The notes below the pieces were generated by a model. The model made no database searches, was not told the origin of the DNA, and saw only the letters and a list, made by a program, of their open reading frames with translations. 64,000 bases of DNA, from positions 3,658,001 to 3,722,000 of the forward strand of contig OX388351.1 in assembly GCA_947579665.1 (NCBI GenBank), read 5' to 3'. Each line of letters opens with the position of its first letter. Position 1 is the stretch's first letter. Origin of the DNA: Sympetrum striolatum. Taxonomy: Eukaryota; Arthropoda; Insecta; Odonata; Libellulidae. The position numbers and the translations under genes were made by a program. Positions 10,635 through 24,469 of the stretch are shown one piece after another.

Positions 10635-13600
10635 CCACTTCTTGTTTACCTTTGGATTCATAGCGCTATTTTTCAAATCTTTTCTAACCTTGAGCGTATT
10701 CCTACCCATTTAGTATTACAGAAAATGAACTAACTAAAATCATACATTATTGACTTCTTTATCAAGTAAAAAAACCTTGAACAACAAGTAAACAGTGTGC
10801 GAATTTGTTCGGGAAAGACTATAAGCATTACGGTAAATTCAACTACCAGGATTTTTTTATTTATATTAATTTAAATAACCTCAGAATTAAATAAACACGG
10901 AATCTTCAATTCGATGTGAATATATATTTAATCAACAGTCCATTAAATGGCGTTTGCAATTTGTAGAAACGGGGAGCATAAGAAAATGCCACTAATAAAG
11001 AACGAATAACAAAATAGAGTTCTAATAATAGAAAGAAAAAACCTCTTGAGATATAAATTAACATAATACCTATACATTTTGTGTGAGGAAATAGTGTCTT
11101 TATGTATTCTGATCGGGAGATATAGCTCTGCAGATTTCTTGGGCCTAGCCCATGGCATTTAGAGACTAGCGGAGACAATTACCTACTGCTTTACCTGAGA
11201 ATCGCATGTCTCTAACTATTCTGGTTTAGTCTTTTCATAAACATGTTGTAATAGGGACACACTTCTGGATATGTTTCGTAAATTAACTTCTTTGGGGAAA
11301 TTTTTCTCCCTATATAACAGAAGATTATGAGTCTACAATCGTCTTAGCTACCAGTATAATTTTGTATTTCCCTGTTCGCGTTTGTTTTTTAATGAAATCG
11401 GGTGGAAAACTTGGAAAAAAGCTACATGTTTGTATCAGGAGAGACTCTGACAAAAGGTTTTAAAATATTACTTTACAAATAGACTCCAAATAGAATGCTT
11501 GTTTCTACCAATGTTTATAAAGAAAATATTGGTTATTAAGTAATTGGGAATCAACTTTCATAGGTATTTCTTCCATATAACTGGCAGAATGGACAGTTTG
11601 CTAGGGCTCAAAACAGAAAAGGGACGTTTAAACTGTCCGTAGAAAAGAAGTCAACGTTTGACAATATTTGTAAAAATACGCAAGGCAAGGGTTCAGCATT
11701 CTGCCTAGACAGTTTCTGTCATCGTACATGCTATAGATTTCGCTGAATTCACATGTTTAAACATTTTGTATATCTTTGTAATCCAAAAAAGTGAAACTGA
11801 ATTATCTATGAATTTCAATATTTGTTAAGAATATTATTAAGGAAATGAATGACCCAGTATACTCTCAAAATAAATGTATATACTAGTCAGTTTTATGATG
11901 TTTGATCGCCTATGGGGCTTTTTGCACTACAAATATTCCTTTACCAAGTCCGAGAAAAATCAAAATAAATATTGAAGTCGCCTTGGAATATACTTCTAAA
12001 AGCAACCTATCTAATCAAAGATACATAGAGAAATGTAATAACATTGAAACAGACATGCAGATAGAAGAACCTGGGCTGTTTTGAGAAGGATAAAGCAGTT
12101 ATGGATCTCATAATATTCCACTAACACCACTTAATCTCGTTAAAAACTTCACGGTAACACGTTCCAGTCAGTTTTCGTTAGTGGCCATTTCAACGGAATT
12201 CTGAGATTCCATCTCGGAATCCTAAAAATCTTTCCCGTCGTTTCGTATCATAGTCTACGCTAGAGTTTTGCCCTAAACTAACTGTTTTCACCCCAAAGGT
12301 TTCGTCATGACTATTCATTGGATGCGCGTCACAAAACACACCGAGTCCGTGTACGATCTTATCTCCTGCGTGTTTGTTGTTGATGGATGAGTACAAGGGA
12401 AAATTTTAATTCGTAAATTTATGATTCACGAAGGGAGTTTAAAGCTATTCATCGACGGGAAACTGAATTTCCGGGTTCACCTTGTTAATTTTGCGCAAAA
12501 CGGGTCGTGAATATCATGCAAAATATAGAGCACTTCAAATTCCAGGGAAGAAGACGTTATTTTTACATTAATTTGAGTGATTTCATTTAATCAAATTGAT
12601 AAGTTTTTACATCCGGAAACTATTATAAGATAGGCCGATACAACAATAAATAAAAATATTCAGTTTTTTTGTTACATTTTTTATTCCAATCCTAATTTTT
12701 GTTTAATTTCACGTCTATCTAAATATAGTTCTACACAGAGACGGCTAATTCCAACAATACTATTCTAAGATAATTGCATGTGCTTTTATAGCACTCTGAA
12801 CTTGCACTTATAAAGAAAGTCTGCGTTTGAGTTATTCCAATCATCCATAATACCATACTTTGCATAAGAATCTTTTCTGAAAATTTTCGTCAAGCCGGAT
12901 TATTAGAAAATATGACCGTAGCGATATGTTGAATGAGGTACAATTCTGATCAAAACGGGACGTATGGTAAGCCTAGTACTAGTTAAACGTAAATATTAGT
13001 TCGAAAATCATTGCACAACGACAAGGGACAAGTAATAACACATGAACTTTTCACTTTAATTTCTACAGAAGCACACTCCCGATGTTCTGAAAATGCCTCT
13101 TGTTCGTGTTAGCGTCGGTCTCTTCTTGCGACTTCGATATCTTCATTGACAAACGTCAATCTAGTTTTAGAACTGAATTGATGAGTGATTCTCCGATGAG
13201 ATACTTTTTCTTTTAACGCTTCGATAATCTGATTACGTAATTTAGTCCCCTTGAGGAGAATTCCATATGCATCCCTTTTTTTCAACGAGAACGTGTATTA
13301 TCTATTTGGAGTATTTTTTAAAGTGACACGATTTTTCGTGAATATGTCGACCATTTTTCTGTTCTCTCATTGATAGCTTATGTTGCCTCTGATGGCTTTC
13401 AATAAAAACTGTAATTAGTAGTTCAGTAAATGATCTCTAGTTCATCACTGACTTTTTATCGGCTAGAAGCTGAGTTATTAAGTCGTCTCCGATCCACCTT
13501 AAACAATATTTATGCAAAAAAATGTAAAACTATTATTTTGATGGAAGTAATCGAAATTACACGAACTAGCTCCAGTTTCCAAGCATTGAAAGCTGTGATT

Positions 13601-15653
13601 TCTGAGGAATTCTCAAAAATAAATTCCTCTCTATAATATTGCTTTTTGTACTGTGCAAGTCAGTAATCAGCAAAAATGATTTATAATTATTCGTAGTAGA
13701 TTATGTGTTTATTTTAAACAATTCCTTAGTTACATCGTAGTATCAGTAACCTCTAATTATATCATTCCTAATGTAGCATACGTCCCTTCCGTGATGGCGG
13801 TGTTCTATATTTAATTCTCTTAAATACTTCGTTCGTCTTCACCGTTTTTTCGTTACGGTACAGTTTAAGTTAGAAATAATTGACTCACCATTAGAATTCC
13901 GGCGCAATGTCAAGGATATCTGAAGCAACAGTGGAAATTACGGGGACAAAATATCCAATTACTCGTTGGTGAAATCTGTATTTCTAAGCGACGGATAGGA
14001 GAGGGTCATTTAATTTTTTTTTTTTTGCATTTCGATGAGGCCGGATCCACCATCTTTTATAGTCCCAGCATTCCTTTCCTTCTCAATTAATTCCTTCCCA
14101 TCCCACTGTCCCTGGCTAATAACACACCTTTTAAAGACGTCCAGAGTGACTTTCCCCCACATTCCCCTGTGTCCCCATCCTTCACCTGTAAAATAATCCG
14201 TAGAGATTTGATTAGATGGAAGTTACCGCTCTTTCGACGATAACGTGATCATTGCCGCTCCCTTGGTGGCGCTGTTAGAGTAGAATGGTTGAAGTTCTTG
14301 TCATATTTTTAAAAAGGGCCGTAAATTAAAACCAGGGTAATAATACTGAGGGTCTTCTGGTAGGGGTGCGTGAGATATTAACTCATGACGCGATGACGCG
14401 CGGAGATTATGGAGATTAGAAAGTCAAGCATAGATTCCGCGGGATAAAAGATCTCTTCATGATACGTTCAGTTTCCTTGCATTGCATCGATCTCTGTAAC
14501 TTCCGAGGGCATTCTTTTAACGAGAAGTGTAGCTTCAAACTATCTGTAATCAGTAAGTAGGTTCTTTTCGCATTATAAACATGGTCTATAATATATATTT
14601 GTCGAAATGACTCCAAAGAAGAGTATGGGTCCGATATCACGACGGTCTTCAGGTCTTCAATCATTTTTCGGCGTTCTTATCTATGAAACTTCTTGCAATA
14701 AGATGTATAAGAATCTCTGTATTACCACTTGTAGAAATTAGAAAAGATTCTTCTATAATTAAATTCCACCAATGTGATATTCATATCATAGATAGATATT
14801 TCTTTACACATTAGATTAACTAAACTTTACTTTAGTTTAATAAAGTAAATTTTATTTTAACTTATTTGTTAAGGTGAAGTTCCACCAAGTGAAGACCGAA
14901 GTAATTGAATATTTTTTCTTTTTGTGGTCGTTTGAATACGTCCTTACTTCTCCGAGAAGCGAAAATTTCAGTGTTAGAACTCGCAAATGTTTCATTACCC
15001 TTTGTTAAGTGCCAACACCGTATTTAACAAACATCTAGACCTCTCATCGTTAGACATCCAGGTTTTCCCTGCCTTCAGTTGTTTATGCGGTCGTATGCAT
15101 TCTGATTGAAAAATTGGAGAACTAACAATCAGTGGTTGTTCAATTTTAATTTGAAATATAGTGAAGAGGTTTATTCTGGCTTGAATTAGTACGTAGCTGT
15201 CTGACCTGCAAATTAGATAAGGTTATAATGTAAATTCATTTTACAGGTTTTTACATTACATTAACATTAACAAGATAAAAATGTGGCTGTACCCATCAGT
15301 GCATTTAGTGATTAGGGTAGTTGCACTTTTGACAGGTCAATCGTAATTTTTCTATACTAAAACACTTGATAATTTTTTAAACATATCTCACGTTAATGCA
15401 ACTTTTCTCTTTATTTCGTTGTGTTCTATCCTCTTTTATTTAATAGCATTATTTTAAACCTATCCACTCACCATATTTACAAATGAGTACCTATTTATGT
15501 CAATACGTGTACACATTTTAATTCTTATGTGATCTGAATGGATTGACAATCTCATGTAGCTCTAATTTATTGACGTTTATCTAGTTTCTATACATATTGT
15601 TATACATTTAAAAGTGAAAAAGGAATTAATTTTCAGTGATGCACTTTTAATTA
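10635..15653. other. Intergenic, no gene recognised
   Basis: Nothing gene-like is visible in about 5 kb. All open frames are under 91 codons and lack family motifs. There is a short T-run at about 14014-14026. Confidence 0.55.
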
Positions 15654-16645
15654 CCGTCTATGCCGGCGTATAAGTCGACCCAAAAAATAAGGCAACACCA
15701 CTTCCCCAGCTCTATATAATATGGGAAGAAAAACTACGGTATCCATGAATATACGATCGCTTAAGGAATATTTACCACATGATATTAAGACGCTAGAATT
15801 GTTTCTTTCAGCTGCCTTGTCAACTTCTCGCCTCAGCTTAACTATTACACAAGTTTCTTTTGTTGGCATCACTCAACCTTTACAAGTAAAAATGCGTTAA
15901 GAAACATAAACACGTAGGTATTGAAATTTTATTATAGAAATAGTGGTAATATAGCGTGGTAATATCAAATCATGACACTGCAAAAACATCTTCCATTTGC
16001 TCCTAGCGCTAAGTTGAATCATAACGATTATATGAACAAAATCAAAACATGATGTGCTTATTGATCTTCATTTGTTAGAAGAAAACATCAAAATATATAT
16101 TCAATTTTTGTAAAATAAAAATACATGTGAAGAAATGAATATAATTTTCTAAGAATAAATATGCGTCAAATTTGTTTTTAAGATATGGAAATGGTTTATT
16201 GATGCAACTTTTTGATTATGAAGATACGTCATAACTCATACGTGGTAATTTTAAAACCCTCAAAATTCCTCATCTTCATTATCTGAGATAAACATTAATG
16301 CTTCGTCAGCTAGTGTATCATCGTATGGATCATCTTCCGAACTGGATGAAATTGCAATGCCCTTGTTGAATTTGCCGATACTTAGTTTTCAGGGCTTTAC
16401 ATTTTTACTTTCGGCCATAATTGTATTTCGTGACGAAATTTGTTTTATATTATATCTAAGTTAATTGGACTAGCCAAAAATTAGTTTCAGCAAGAAATAA
16501 TTGTGGCGAGTTGCGAAAATGTGTGTACAAAAAGGGTTAAGCAGGCAGTTTCACTTATTTACCCCTCGGTAGTAAAGGATTAAACCCGGCGTATAAGTAG
16601 ACCCCTGGTTTTTTCAAAGGTCGACTTATACGCCGATATATACGG
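15654..16645. mobile_element. TA-flanked DNA transposon, internally deleted (Tc1/mariner-pogo type?)
   Basis: A 992-bp element bounded by TA on both sides (15652-15653 and 16646-16647). The left end begins CCGTCTATGCCGGCGTATAA and continues GTCGACC. The right end, reverse-complemented, begins CCGTATATATCGGCGTATAA and continues GTCGACC: 24 of 27 positions match. A second copy of the GGCGTATAAGT motif at about 16588 sits in inverted orientation to the right terminus, forming a large hairpin there. TA duplication with about 27-bp inverted repeats suits the Tc1/mariner-pogo group, but I cannot name the family. A short transposase-like frame remains at 16260-16418. Confidence 0.68.
16260..16418 (-). 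pseudogene. Remnant transposase frame with acidic C-terminus
   Basis: Reading minus from 16418, a frame of 53 codons starts MAESKNVKP, meets a stop at codon 10, and continues in phase through KLSIGKFNKGIAI into a Ser/Asp/Glu-rich end (SSSSEDDPYDD, then ISDNEDEEF and a stop). An acidic tail of this kind is common in pogo/Tigger transposases. I infer a deletion derivative that fused the N-terminus to the C-terminus and lost the DNA-binding and catalytic parts. There is no catalytic residue to check, so the family is tentative. Confidence 0.4.
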
Positions 16646-16647
16646 TA

Positions 16648-17843
16648 GTTTAAACATTTTTCAGTCAAATCCGACAGAGTAATCAGGCTTCAGTTAGTAC
16701 ACACACAGAGTAATCAGTTCAGTTACACTATTACTTTTATACAAACTATTTTATCATTTTATTTTGTTTTCAGCGCTGATTCCTTGCTTGGAAAGTGCTT
16801 ATTTGATATGGCGTTTGAAATTTAAACATTTAGCACTGAATTCAAAGTGTGACGTAGAAGGAAGAGGCTTTTAAAACCGCTGTGCACTCGATACCACCCG
16901 AGTTTACGCGATGAATACATTTGCATAGAATTTGGAAAGGTATTGAGGAAACAGAAGTAATACGTCAAAGAATAAAGAAAATTAAATCGGAAGAGAAAAC
17001 AATCAAGATCGTAAGATACTTTTCCTTTGGCCATGATTTAATAGTTTACGTTAAGGGCTCTTTTATGCACTAAAATGCACGTTGCGATGCTCACAAATTG
17101 AATACGGAGCGCATAAGTTATACTCCGCGACTATTTACGAGCTTACGGAAAGGAAGTATTTGTCATATTTTTTGACAGCTCGGGCGTAATTTGACCTTTC
17201 TAAAGTTTTGGAAGGCATCTCCGTTTTTTACCCTCCGGCGAATCGCTCCAGAAATTCCCGTTCCTCGGAGGATCGCCCTCCGGCACGGGAATGTTGCCTT
17301 CATTAACTTTTTGACAAGATAATTTGAAAGATATGGTCGAATTTCCATATTTTGAAAATAATACAATTAACTTTCATATAATTTAGTGGCGTGGATCTTT
17401 AGGAAGGGAGATATCTCAAACTGAAGCGAACCAGTGGAAGTCCTAAAATGCATGAGTAATTTAATCGAAACTGGTATTTTAGTGATTATCATACTCAAGT
17501 TCTCTTATACCTAATGGTTTCATGGCTCTCAGAAGAATTCTATAAATTTTCGAAAGAATAAGTCCCTTATAATCCTCAGTTATCCATCCGAAAGTAATAT
17601 ATCTGTAAACTCTCCGTAATATTCAGTACGTTTTGTTCTATTTCTCTACCTTTTGCTATCTTTAATCTTAGTTTGTTGAACCAAAAGACTAAAATAAGTA
17701 AGTCAATTAAATGTAATACACTTGACATTTAGTGGGTTACATATAATGCGTTATTTATTTTTCCAACAAGAAGAATACTTCAAACATTTTGATCACCCGT
17801 CAATTTATGTATTTGTAAACTAAAGACTATATAATATACAGTG
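16648..17843. other. Intergenic, no gene recognised
   Basis: Only short frames (up to 70 codons) on the minus strand, without motifs. No repeats are evident. Confidence 0.55.
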
Positions 17844-18204
17844 TATATACTCGTGTATAAGCTGAGGTTTTCAGCGCATTTTTAATGCAGAAAAAGCCCC
17901 CTTTGGCTTATACTCGAGTGAGAGTTTCATTTACCTGTTCTCAAGATAAAAAGGTAAGCCATAACCGGAAATAAGCTTGTAAATGTTTACTTGTTGAATT
18001 AAAAATTCTTGAAATTTGTTTCTTTTCAACCTACTGATGCCTCAATCACTGTAATTTTAAGCATCTAGTTTTATTTTGAAATGTAACCGTAACTTTTGCA
18101 TTTCCAATCCTAGACTTATACTCGAGTCTGTTAGTTTTCCCATTTTTTGTGTTAAAGTTATGTACTTCATCGTATATTCGGGTGGGCTTATACTCGAGTA
18201 TATA
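17844..18204. mobile_element. Short inverted-repeat element with TATACTCG termini
   Basis: The left end reads TATATACTCGTGTATAAGC and the right end, reverse-complemented, reads TATATACTCGAGTATAAGC, with one mismatch in 19. The same core, cttatactcgagt, occurs twice more inside (about 17909 and 18114). About 361 bp long with no coding capacity. The motif resembles the GGCGTATAAGTCGACC termini of the element at 15654, so the two may share a transposase source. Exact ends are uncertain because they lie in TA-rich flanks. Confidence 0.6.
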
Positions 18205-21200
18205 TCTTCAAGTTTGTGATTTAGATAATATTCTATTACAGTCCAGATATGTGTATGTGTATTTCGATCGAATTTATTCCAAATTCGTTGTTGTCAAAGA
18301 GTTATATCTCAAGATTCGTTTTTCACAGCTGTTAAGTGCGTCAGTCGGCCATTTAGTTTTAAACAAAATATCTGCCATCTTGGAAATCGTGCAGGTCTGT
18401 TAGTTTTTGTGCATCCCTTCCGTCACAATATTTCATTTTCAAAAATCCTTAGCTGTTTCATGGAAACCTTTCATTTAATTTACACAGAAAATATAAAGAT
18501 CGAATTAGAATCCTATACGTAATTTGTGCTTAAAACTTCATTTATCTTGGATCTAGCAGGTCTCTCTCTAATTTGTTTGAGTGATCCTCCACCTAAACTT
18601 ATTTTTAGTCTTCCAATAGAAGTGTGAAAGCTTTGTTGCAGTTTTGCATTTCCCATTTAGTAAATCCTAGTTGAGAGGGCTATTGTTTCTGAAAGCCGTG
18701 AATAAAATTTGATTTTCATCTTAGTTAATGTATGAAGATTCATATCTACAACGCAAAAGCAATTAAAACATTCAAAACATTTGGGAGAATTCTAGCCTAA
18801 ATGTTTTCAAGTCTGATTGAGATGATCGAATTATTTCTTTATTCCAGGTAGGCTGTCCTATGTGCGGATTCAAAAGTATTTTAGGCCGAAATTTATAAGA
18901 TTTGAAAACTAATTTGAATTAATATTTTACCCATTCTAAATAAATTTCTATTTCACGATCCGATTTTATTTAAACATTGTTGGTGCCAAAAACTTAGCTC
19001 AGAATCAACCAGTAGTCGACACTATCTACTTCATCTTTCAATATTCAATAGTGTAAAACGTCCTGTAAGAAATCAGGTTCTAAATCGCAAGGAATTAAGA
19101 GCAAATGTAACCCGTAGGTGGCGAAACAGGATATCCCCTCCCGTAGACGAGTCTGCTGCTTTATTAACTTTCACTCCAAACTATTTCCTCCAAAACATAT
19201 GTTTGAAGAAATTTCAGATATTTCCTCTAATACACGTCAAAGAATTCAGTCAAACGAATTTTTCTAAGAATTTAATGTGCAGCTAACCGTATTCTTTGGA
19301 AGTGATACTAATTAAAGGATGTAATCAATCATTTGTGGCCGTGCTTCGTGGAAAGCCATTGAAGATGGCGTTAAGCCGAAAATAGTCGTCCAAATATATA
19401 TTTCCTGTGGAAAATTACCAAGTAATTCTTATCTTATTCTAATTAAAGGAAATGCATGAGATGACTTGAATTTCGTGTGGTTGTAGTAAGTAATTCTTTG
19501 CTTTTCACCGTTTCGACAGCCGATAATTGCCGTCTTTTCCGGTAAGAGTGGTAGGTTATAAGAGAAGGGCCACCCACCAAGCGGGACTTAAGAGAAGAAA
19601 TTTGATATTCGGTAACTTTAGCTTTTCTTAACTTATTTGACAAATGAGTGACGAAAAAAATCCTGGAATTTATGATGCATATTTGCTATGCAACCAGCTG
19701 GTTGTTTTTGTGAATCATTTTTCATATACTAGGTTCATTGTTATTATTGGCTATTACCTCAAGGTGACCAATAAACGTCTAGAACTCATTTTTAGCAATT
19801 ATTCTCATTTGAGCAATGTAACTATCCTGTTTAATAGATGGTAGTCGATTAAGTATGTTTGAATATAAAGTTAATGAAGGTTTTTGGTATATTATGGCCG
19901 TCCCACTGGGATCCTGAGGAGAAAAGGTTTGAACGTTTATTCGGTCATTTATCGTTTATTGCTCCCTAGAAGTTGATTTCATGTATGTCGAATTTTCTGA
20001 ACTGAATATTTTTAGTGCTAAAACCTCAACGAAATAACCAATTACTGCAGCTGAATTACTAATTCTTTTTACTCCAAATTTATGTTATTGGAATGGTATT
20101 AAGTTGTATTCAAATTATTTATGGCATTTAGTTTTAGTGGAATGCGAAATCAACCACTGAATTTGTTCTTGACTTAACTGCATAGGGGATAGAATGACGT
20201 GATAATTACCAAGACTTTGTACTTCATCCTATCTGCTAGTTTTCCTATGGTTGTCTTTTAGTAGAAGGTAGTTAGCTTAAATTATCCCTTGGAAAATAGA
20301 ATTATTTAAATTAGGATGTATGCTTTAGGAAGTGATCTACAATGAAAACTCAAAGAGTCCTTATGTGGCCTGAAGGCCGACGGTTCCACACATCTGGGAT
20401 GGATCTCAAAATGCTCCATCCTAAGGAACAGTTGTTGAGCAATACGATGTTTTAACTTCCCTGTACAAGTTTTTCTCTCAGTTACCGTTTGAATTTGGGA
20501 TTTTATACAACGCAAAACTAAGTTTTGAGGGATATCATTTGGTCTTGACTTAAAATCTATGGCCTCACATGTCCATGAAATATTTTGAATAAATAGCAAG
20601 ACAAAATGAAGCCGTATGTTATTAATGCAGATGTAAATATAATGTTTTACTATTGTTGCTTAACTAAATTGTTGTAGTATATTGATGAGTTATTCCTTTT
20701 TTAATGTTTTTAATTTTTGTAAATTTCTATCTATTATTCTGTATCTGTTCTTTATGACGACCCCGGAATTTTGGGGCACTTTCTATGTTTTAATTATCAT
20801 CTTCCTTCAGCGAAAATACACGGTATAAAAATTCCGTAATTTAGCAATAGAAGACCCTGTTGTACGAAGACCTTCGACGAGGTAATGCGTAAACTAATTC
20901 ACCGCAGGCGCTGCCTGACCACTCGCACAGGTGCTTCCCCTTCCCCCGGAATTATCTTGCTGCACACCAATACTTCGGGAGAGACACTCTCATAGGGTGA
21001 TGCCTTCCAGTTGCGGCTCGGGTTTCCCTCTCCCCTCCCTGTGAGGGTCCATCGCAGCCTCCAGCCCGCGTGCGCTATCTCTCTCAATCGATCTCCAGGG
21101 AAGAGCATCTCTGATTGGCCACTGGAAGCACGCCTTCCCCTTCGATCGCCCCACCTCGTTTATCTCCCCTCCCTCTTTTTATTTTTATCTCATTATGCAT

Positions 21201-23924
21201 TCCCCTATGGATTCCGTGTTTTACAGAGACCGTGGAAGCCTATTTCCATACCAAATATCTGCAGATAAGATCCCGAGCTAAATGAGTAAAATACCTCGAT
21301 CTGGTATTCAGTGCTACAAGATGGGAAAATAATGAGGTTTTAGGGTCTTGTGTGATAGTTTGTATCTAATATCAGATGGATTGGTATCGTGTGCCATTTA
21401 TATTTTTAATTAGTATGTTATATCGGATAGAAATTGGTGTGTGGTCTATAGAGATTATCGCACAGGCGTAGCCATAACTAGCGAAGAGTTACTTCACCTC
21501 AGTACAAATTAAGATACGAGTGAAATTTCACAGAAATCTGCTTTCGACAATTTTCAATTACTGAAACATTTAACCATAGAAATTACGATTTCGTAAAGTT
21601 TCATTTACCAAACGAATTTAAAAGTCAAATTTAAATTAGTAATAAAGTAACTTATATTGCAATGCCCTTCCGTAATGTGAATTTTTTTGCCATTTTTGCA
21701 AAGTTTTCTAATAGCCGATACAGTTTTGTTCACGTTGTAGTATCCGCGTAGGCATGTCGAAATGCTTCAAATACGTTCCCTTCTTCATCGAAGAAACTTA
21801 ATGCCTGATTTAAAATACTCGATTGTGTATTAAAGACGAAGGCAAGAATATTAACTGTTCAGAAACGTTCTCCGTATTTGTTTATATGGCCTTACACAAT
21901 GTTTGGTCGAAACAACTGGAATTTATAGTTAGGTTATGTAATCCAGAAATCTGTATGTTCAAAGAAATTTTACGAATCTTTTATAATGCTCAAAACCAAA
22001 AATATGAATACTTGACTTATGGTGATTGACTTGTTGGTTGCTTTTCAAATGAACTATTTCACTATAGGGAAAGAAAGTAACTCATTGAGTATGAACGTAT
22101 AGAAAGCCTATCATCACCTAAGATTAGCGTCTCTAGCTGGTGGTAGTCAGTTTTTCCTTTTCAAATTCCTTTGAAAGTTTCTCGGCGATCATAAAATACA
22201 GAAATACGTAGAAGAATCGAAGTTGAAATAGGCCATGTCTCCAACCGAATCGTGCTGATAGGTGGCGTAACTCTCTATCCGGACTATTAGTTCACAGCAT
22301 TAGACAATGATGTCATGGGGGCTGTGTTATCGTTAATACTGAGCTAATTATATTTCATCCATCAACATGAATACCTCGAGGCAATACGTATGACTTTTGA
22401 GTTTCCTTTTCTCCTCCTCCCCTACTCATTAACTGTTAATTCATTGCATATCTCCAAACCAGATGGCATCTCATGCCGATAGCCACCTGTGTTACATGTG
22501 GAGGTGAGGAATTCTTCCGCCCGTTCACTCCCCCCTCTCCTCTTCATTCCGTACTTGTTAATTGTTAAATTGCCCATCTCCAGCGGCCCCTTATTCTTAA
22601 TGATTATTTAGTCGACTCATCAATGAAACAAAGGAGTTTTTATGATGACTCGATTCGAATAATGGTTCCGATATCTCCCTTTGCTGATGAATCTGCTAAT
22701 AATAGTCAATGATCGTATCAATTAGCCTTTTTTGATCCCTCAGTCTTCTCGGTATAGCGTCTGGTAATCATCATGATACGGTTTCTTAGGTTCCAGTCCA
22801 CAGACTATTGTTTTATATCTAATTAATAAGCGAATGATATGTAAATGTTATTTAAACTTGATATATTTGTTTTAGTAAAGATTCAGCAGTAAAAAGACAT
22901 ACGTCTTTCTTCCTATCGTTAGGTTTCCTGAAATATTTTTTTTTGCGTTTTTCTCCTTGCATCTTGATGCCTCTGACCTCATTCTGTCTTTTATACGTAA
23001 ATTTTAAATTTTTAGTTCGTTAAGACCATTCCCAATAATATCTTTGAAATACCGCTGCTAAAAGTTCTCTTTGCTTCGTTAAAGCTTTTTTGTTTGAAGC
23101 CACTCTTCCTGGAGCCTCATTTTTAAACCTCTCATCCAGGAGAAGAACATTATACCGATGGTAACTGTTCTAGTTTCTCTCCATATCTATTGTTAAGTTG
23201 CCTTTCCTTCCACTTGTGGGTTAGTGAACTATCTCATGCCTTTTATTCTCATCCTGTAATACTAAGCTAATTGATTAGTGGTTTTACTAGTAATGGAACC
23301 TATTTCAAGGTTTCATGCAATTGCTATTTCTTCGGCAAATATTACTGACTATACATTAAAATGAACTCTAAGTATAATTTATTATTCAGTTCGCTACGGT
23401 ATGGTATGTATAAATATATATAGTCTTCCTCTTGTTTTCATTATCATCTTTCCAAGTTTATGCTTGCCTTTCTCAATGCGAATATCTTAGTAAGACTAAT
23501 GTTCTACTTCTTATTTCTTCCTAGCCACTTTTCTGGGTTGACTTCATCGGGAAAACTAAGTATTTGCTGCAAGCTACATCAATTCCTTTCAAGGAAGATA
23601 TTTCAAAATTTTCATGAAAAAGTTACGAATTTTGAGTTTTGCTTTTATTGTTCAGAAAACTAAATATCCATAACTTTCGATACACGACATTTAGAAAAAC
23701 AAATTCTTTCCCCCTTGGTAGGACATGGCTGTTTCACGTAAATGGAAAGTGGGGGTCGGAACCATAAAGGATGGGAACTGCTCTTCTAATGTGTAAGTGG
23801 AAACGAACATTTGATACCAGTTAAAGTGAAATATGTTTAGGTTTTCAGTTGGCACCGACATCTGTTGAAACACCGAATACATATCGCAGGATTGCTTTCT
23901 GTTTGTTTATGTCAGAACCCTGTA
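18205..23924. other. Intergenic, no gene recognised; GC-richer patch
   Basis: No coding exon recognised. The stretch 20890-21170 is clearly more GC-rich than its surroundings and holds a CCAAT-box inverse (gattggcc, 21113-21120), so it may be a regulatory block; no TATA or start signal is clear. Just upstream, 20762-20777 is a short CCCCGGAATTTTGGGG palindrome. Confidence 0.5.
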
Positions 23925-24345
23925 AGCCGCCTTTCGGCGTGTGGCAGGGGGTTCAGGCACATTGACTCTATCTTCCTACTCGACTGCTTTCGCGTATCCT
24001 TCACGGAAAACATGAATTCTTAAAATAATTAGTCCTAGCATCTATTTCCCTAATTTTCCTCGCTGTGTCTCAACGACCTATACAAAAGGGAGGTCTTATT
24101 ATATCGGTTACATCTTCTGAGAACGTAATTTCTCTGAAGTTATTAGGTAAATGTATCATTTGAATTAGTCTTCTATCTTCTAATGATTCCCATCCCGCGT
24201 CTTGTATCATCTGAGCAACACTCACTGTTTTATCGTAGAAATCCTCATAAATCGTATCGCCTTTCGTTGTACTTTTTCGTAATCCCCAATTAACATTGGT
24301 CGGCAGGGTCCTATACACTTCATGATGATACAAAACATGATGTTT
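23925..24345 (-). pseudogene. Non-LTR retrotransposon (LINE) ORF2 C-terminus, broken
   Basis: On the minus strand, KVQRKAIRFM (around 24300) shifts frame into DKTVSVAQMIQDAGWESLED, then RRLI, and onward in phase through a stop to ARKIREIDARTNYFKNS and a FP*RIRES block. This is the run found downstream of the RT in CR1/Jockey-type LINEs (KVQRKAxRF, then GWxSLExRR, then IxARTxxFKxSFFPRTIxxW). At least one frameshift and two stops make it dead. The RT domain itself is missing. A GC-rich stretch with cgccgaaaggcgg at 23932-23944 sits where the LINE 3' end would be. Family-level identity is good; the clade is not resolved. Confidence 0.7.
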
Positions 24346-24469
24346 ACCACATGATAGAGCGTGATATACGTATGAGGTACCTAGGAGATGGAGGAGTTAC
24401 TATGCTTAGTAACCGGTAGTCTTAGATATTTTAACTTAACTATTTGTAACTCCTTAGTAAATAAAAAAA

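Noticed and set aside
9496..11460. Direct pair gagagactctgaca at about 9496 and 11439 as transposon ends
   Set aside because: Same orientation, similarity ends after about 14 bp, and no target duplication or internal element.
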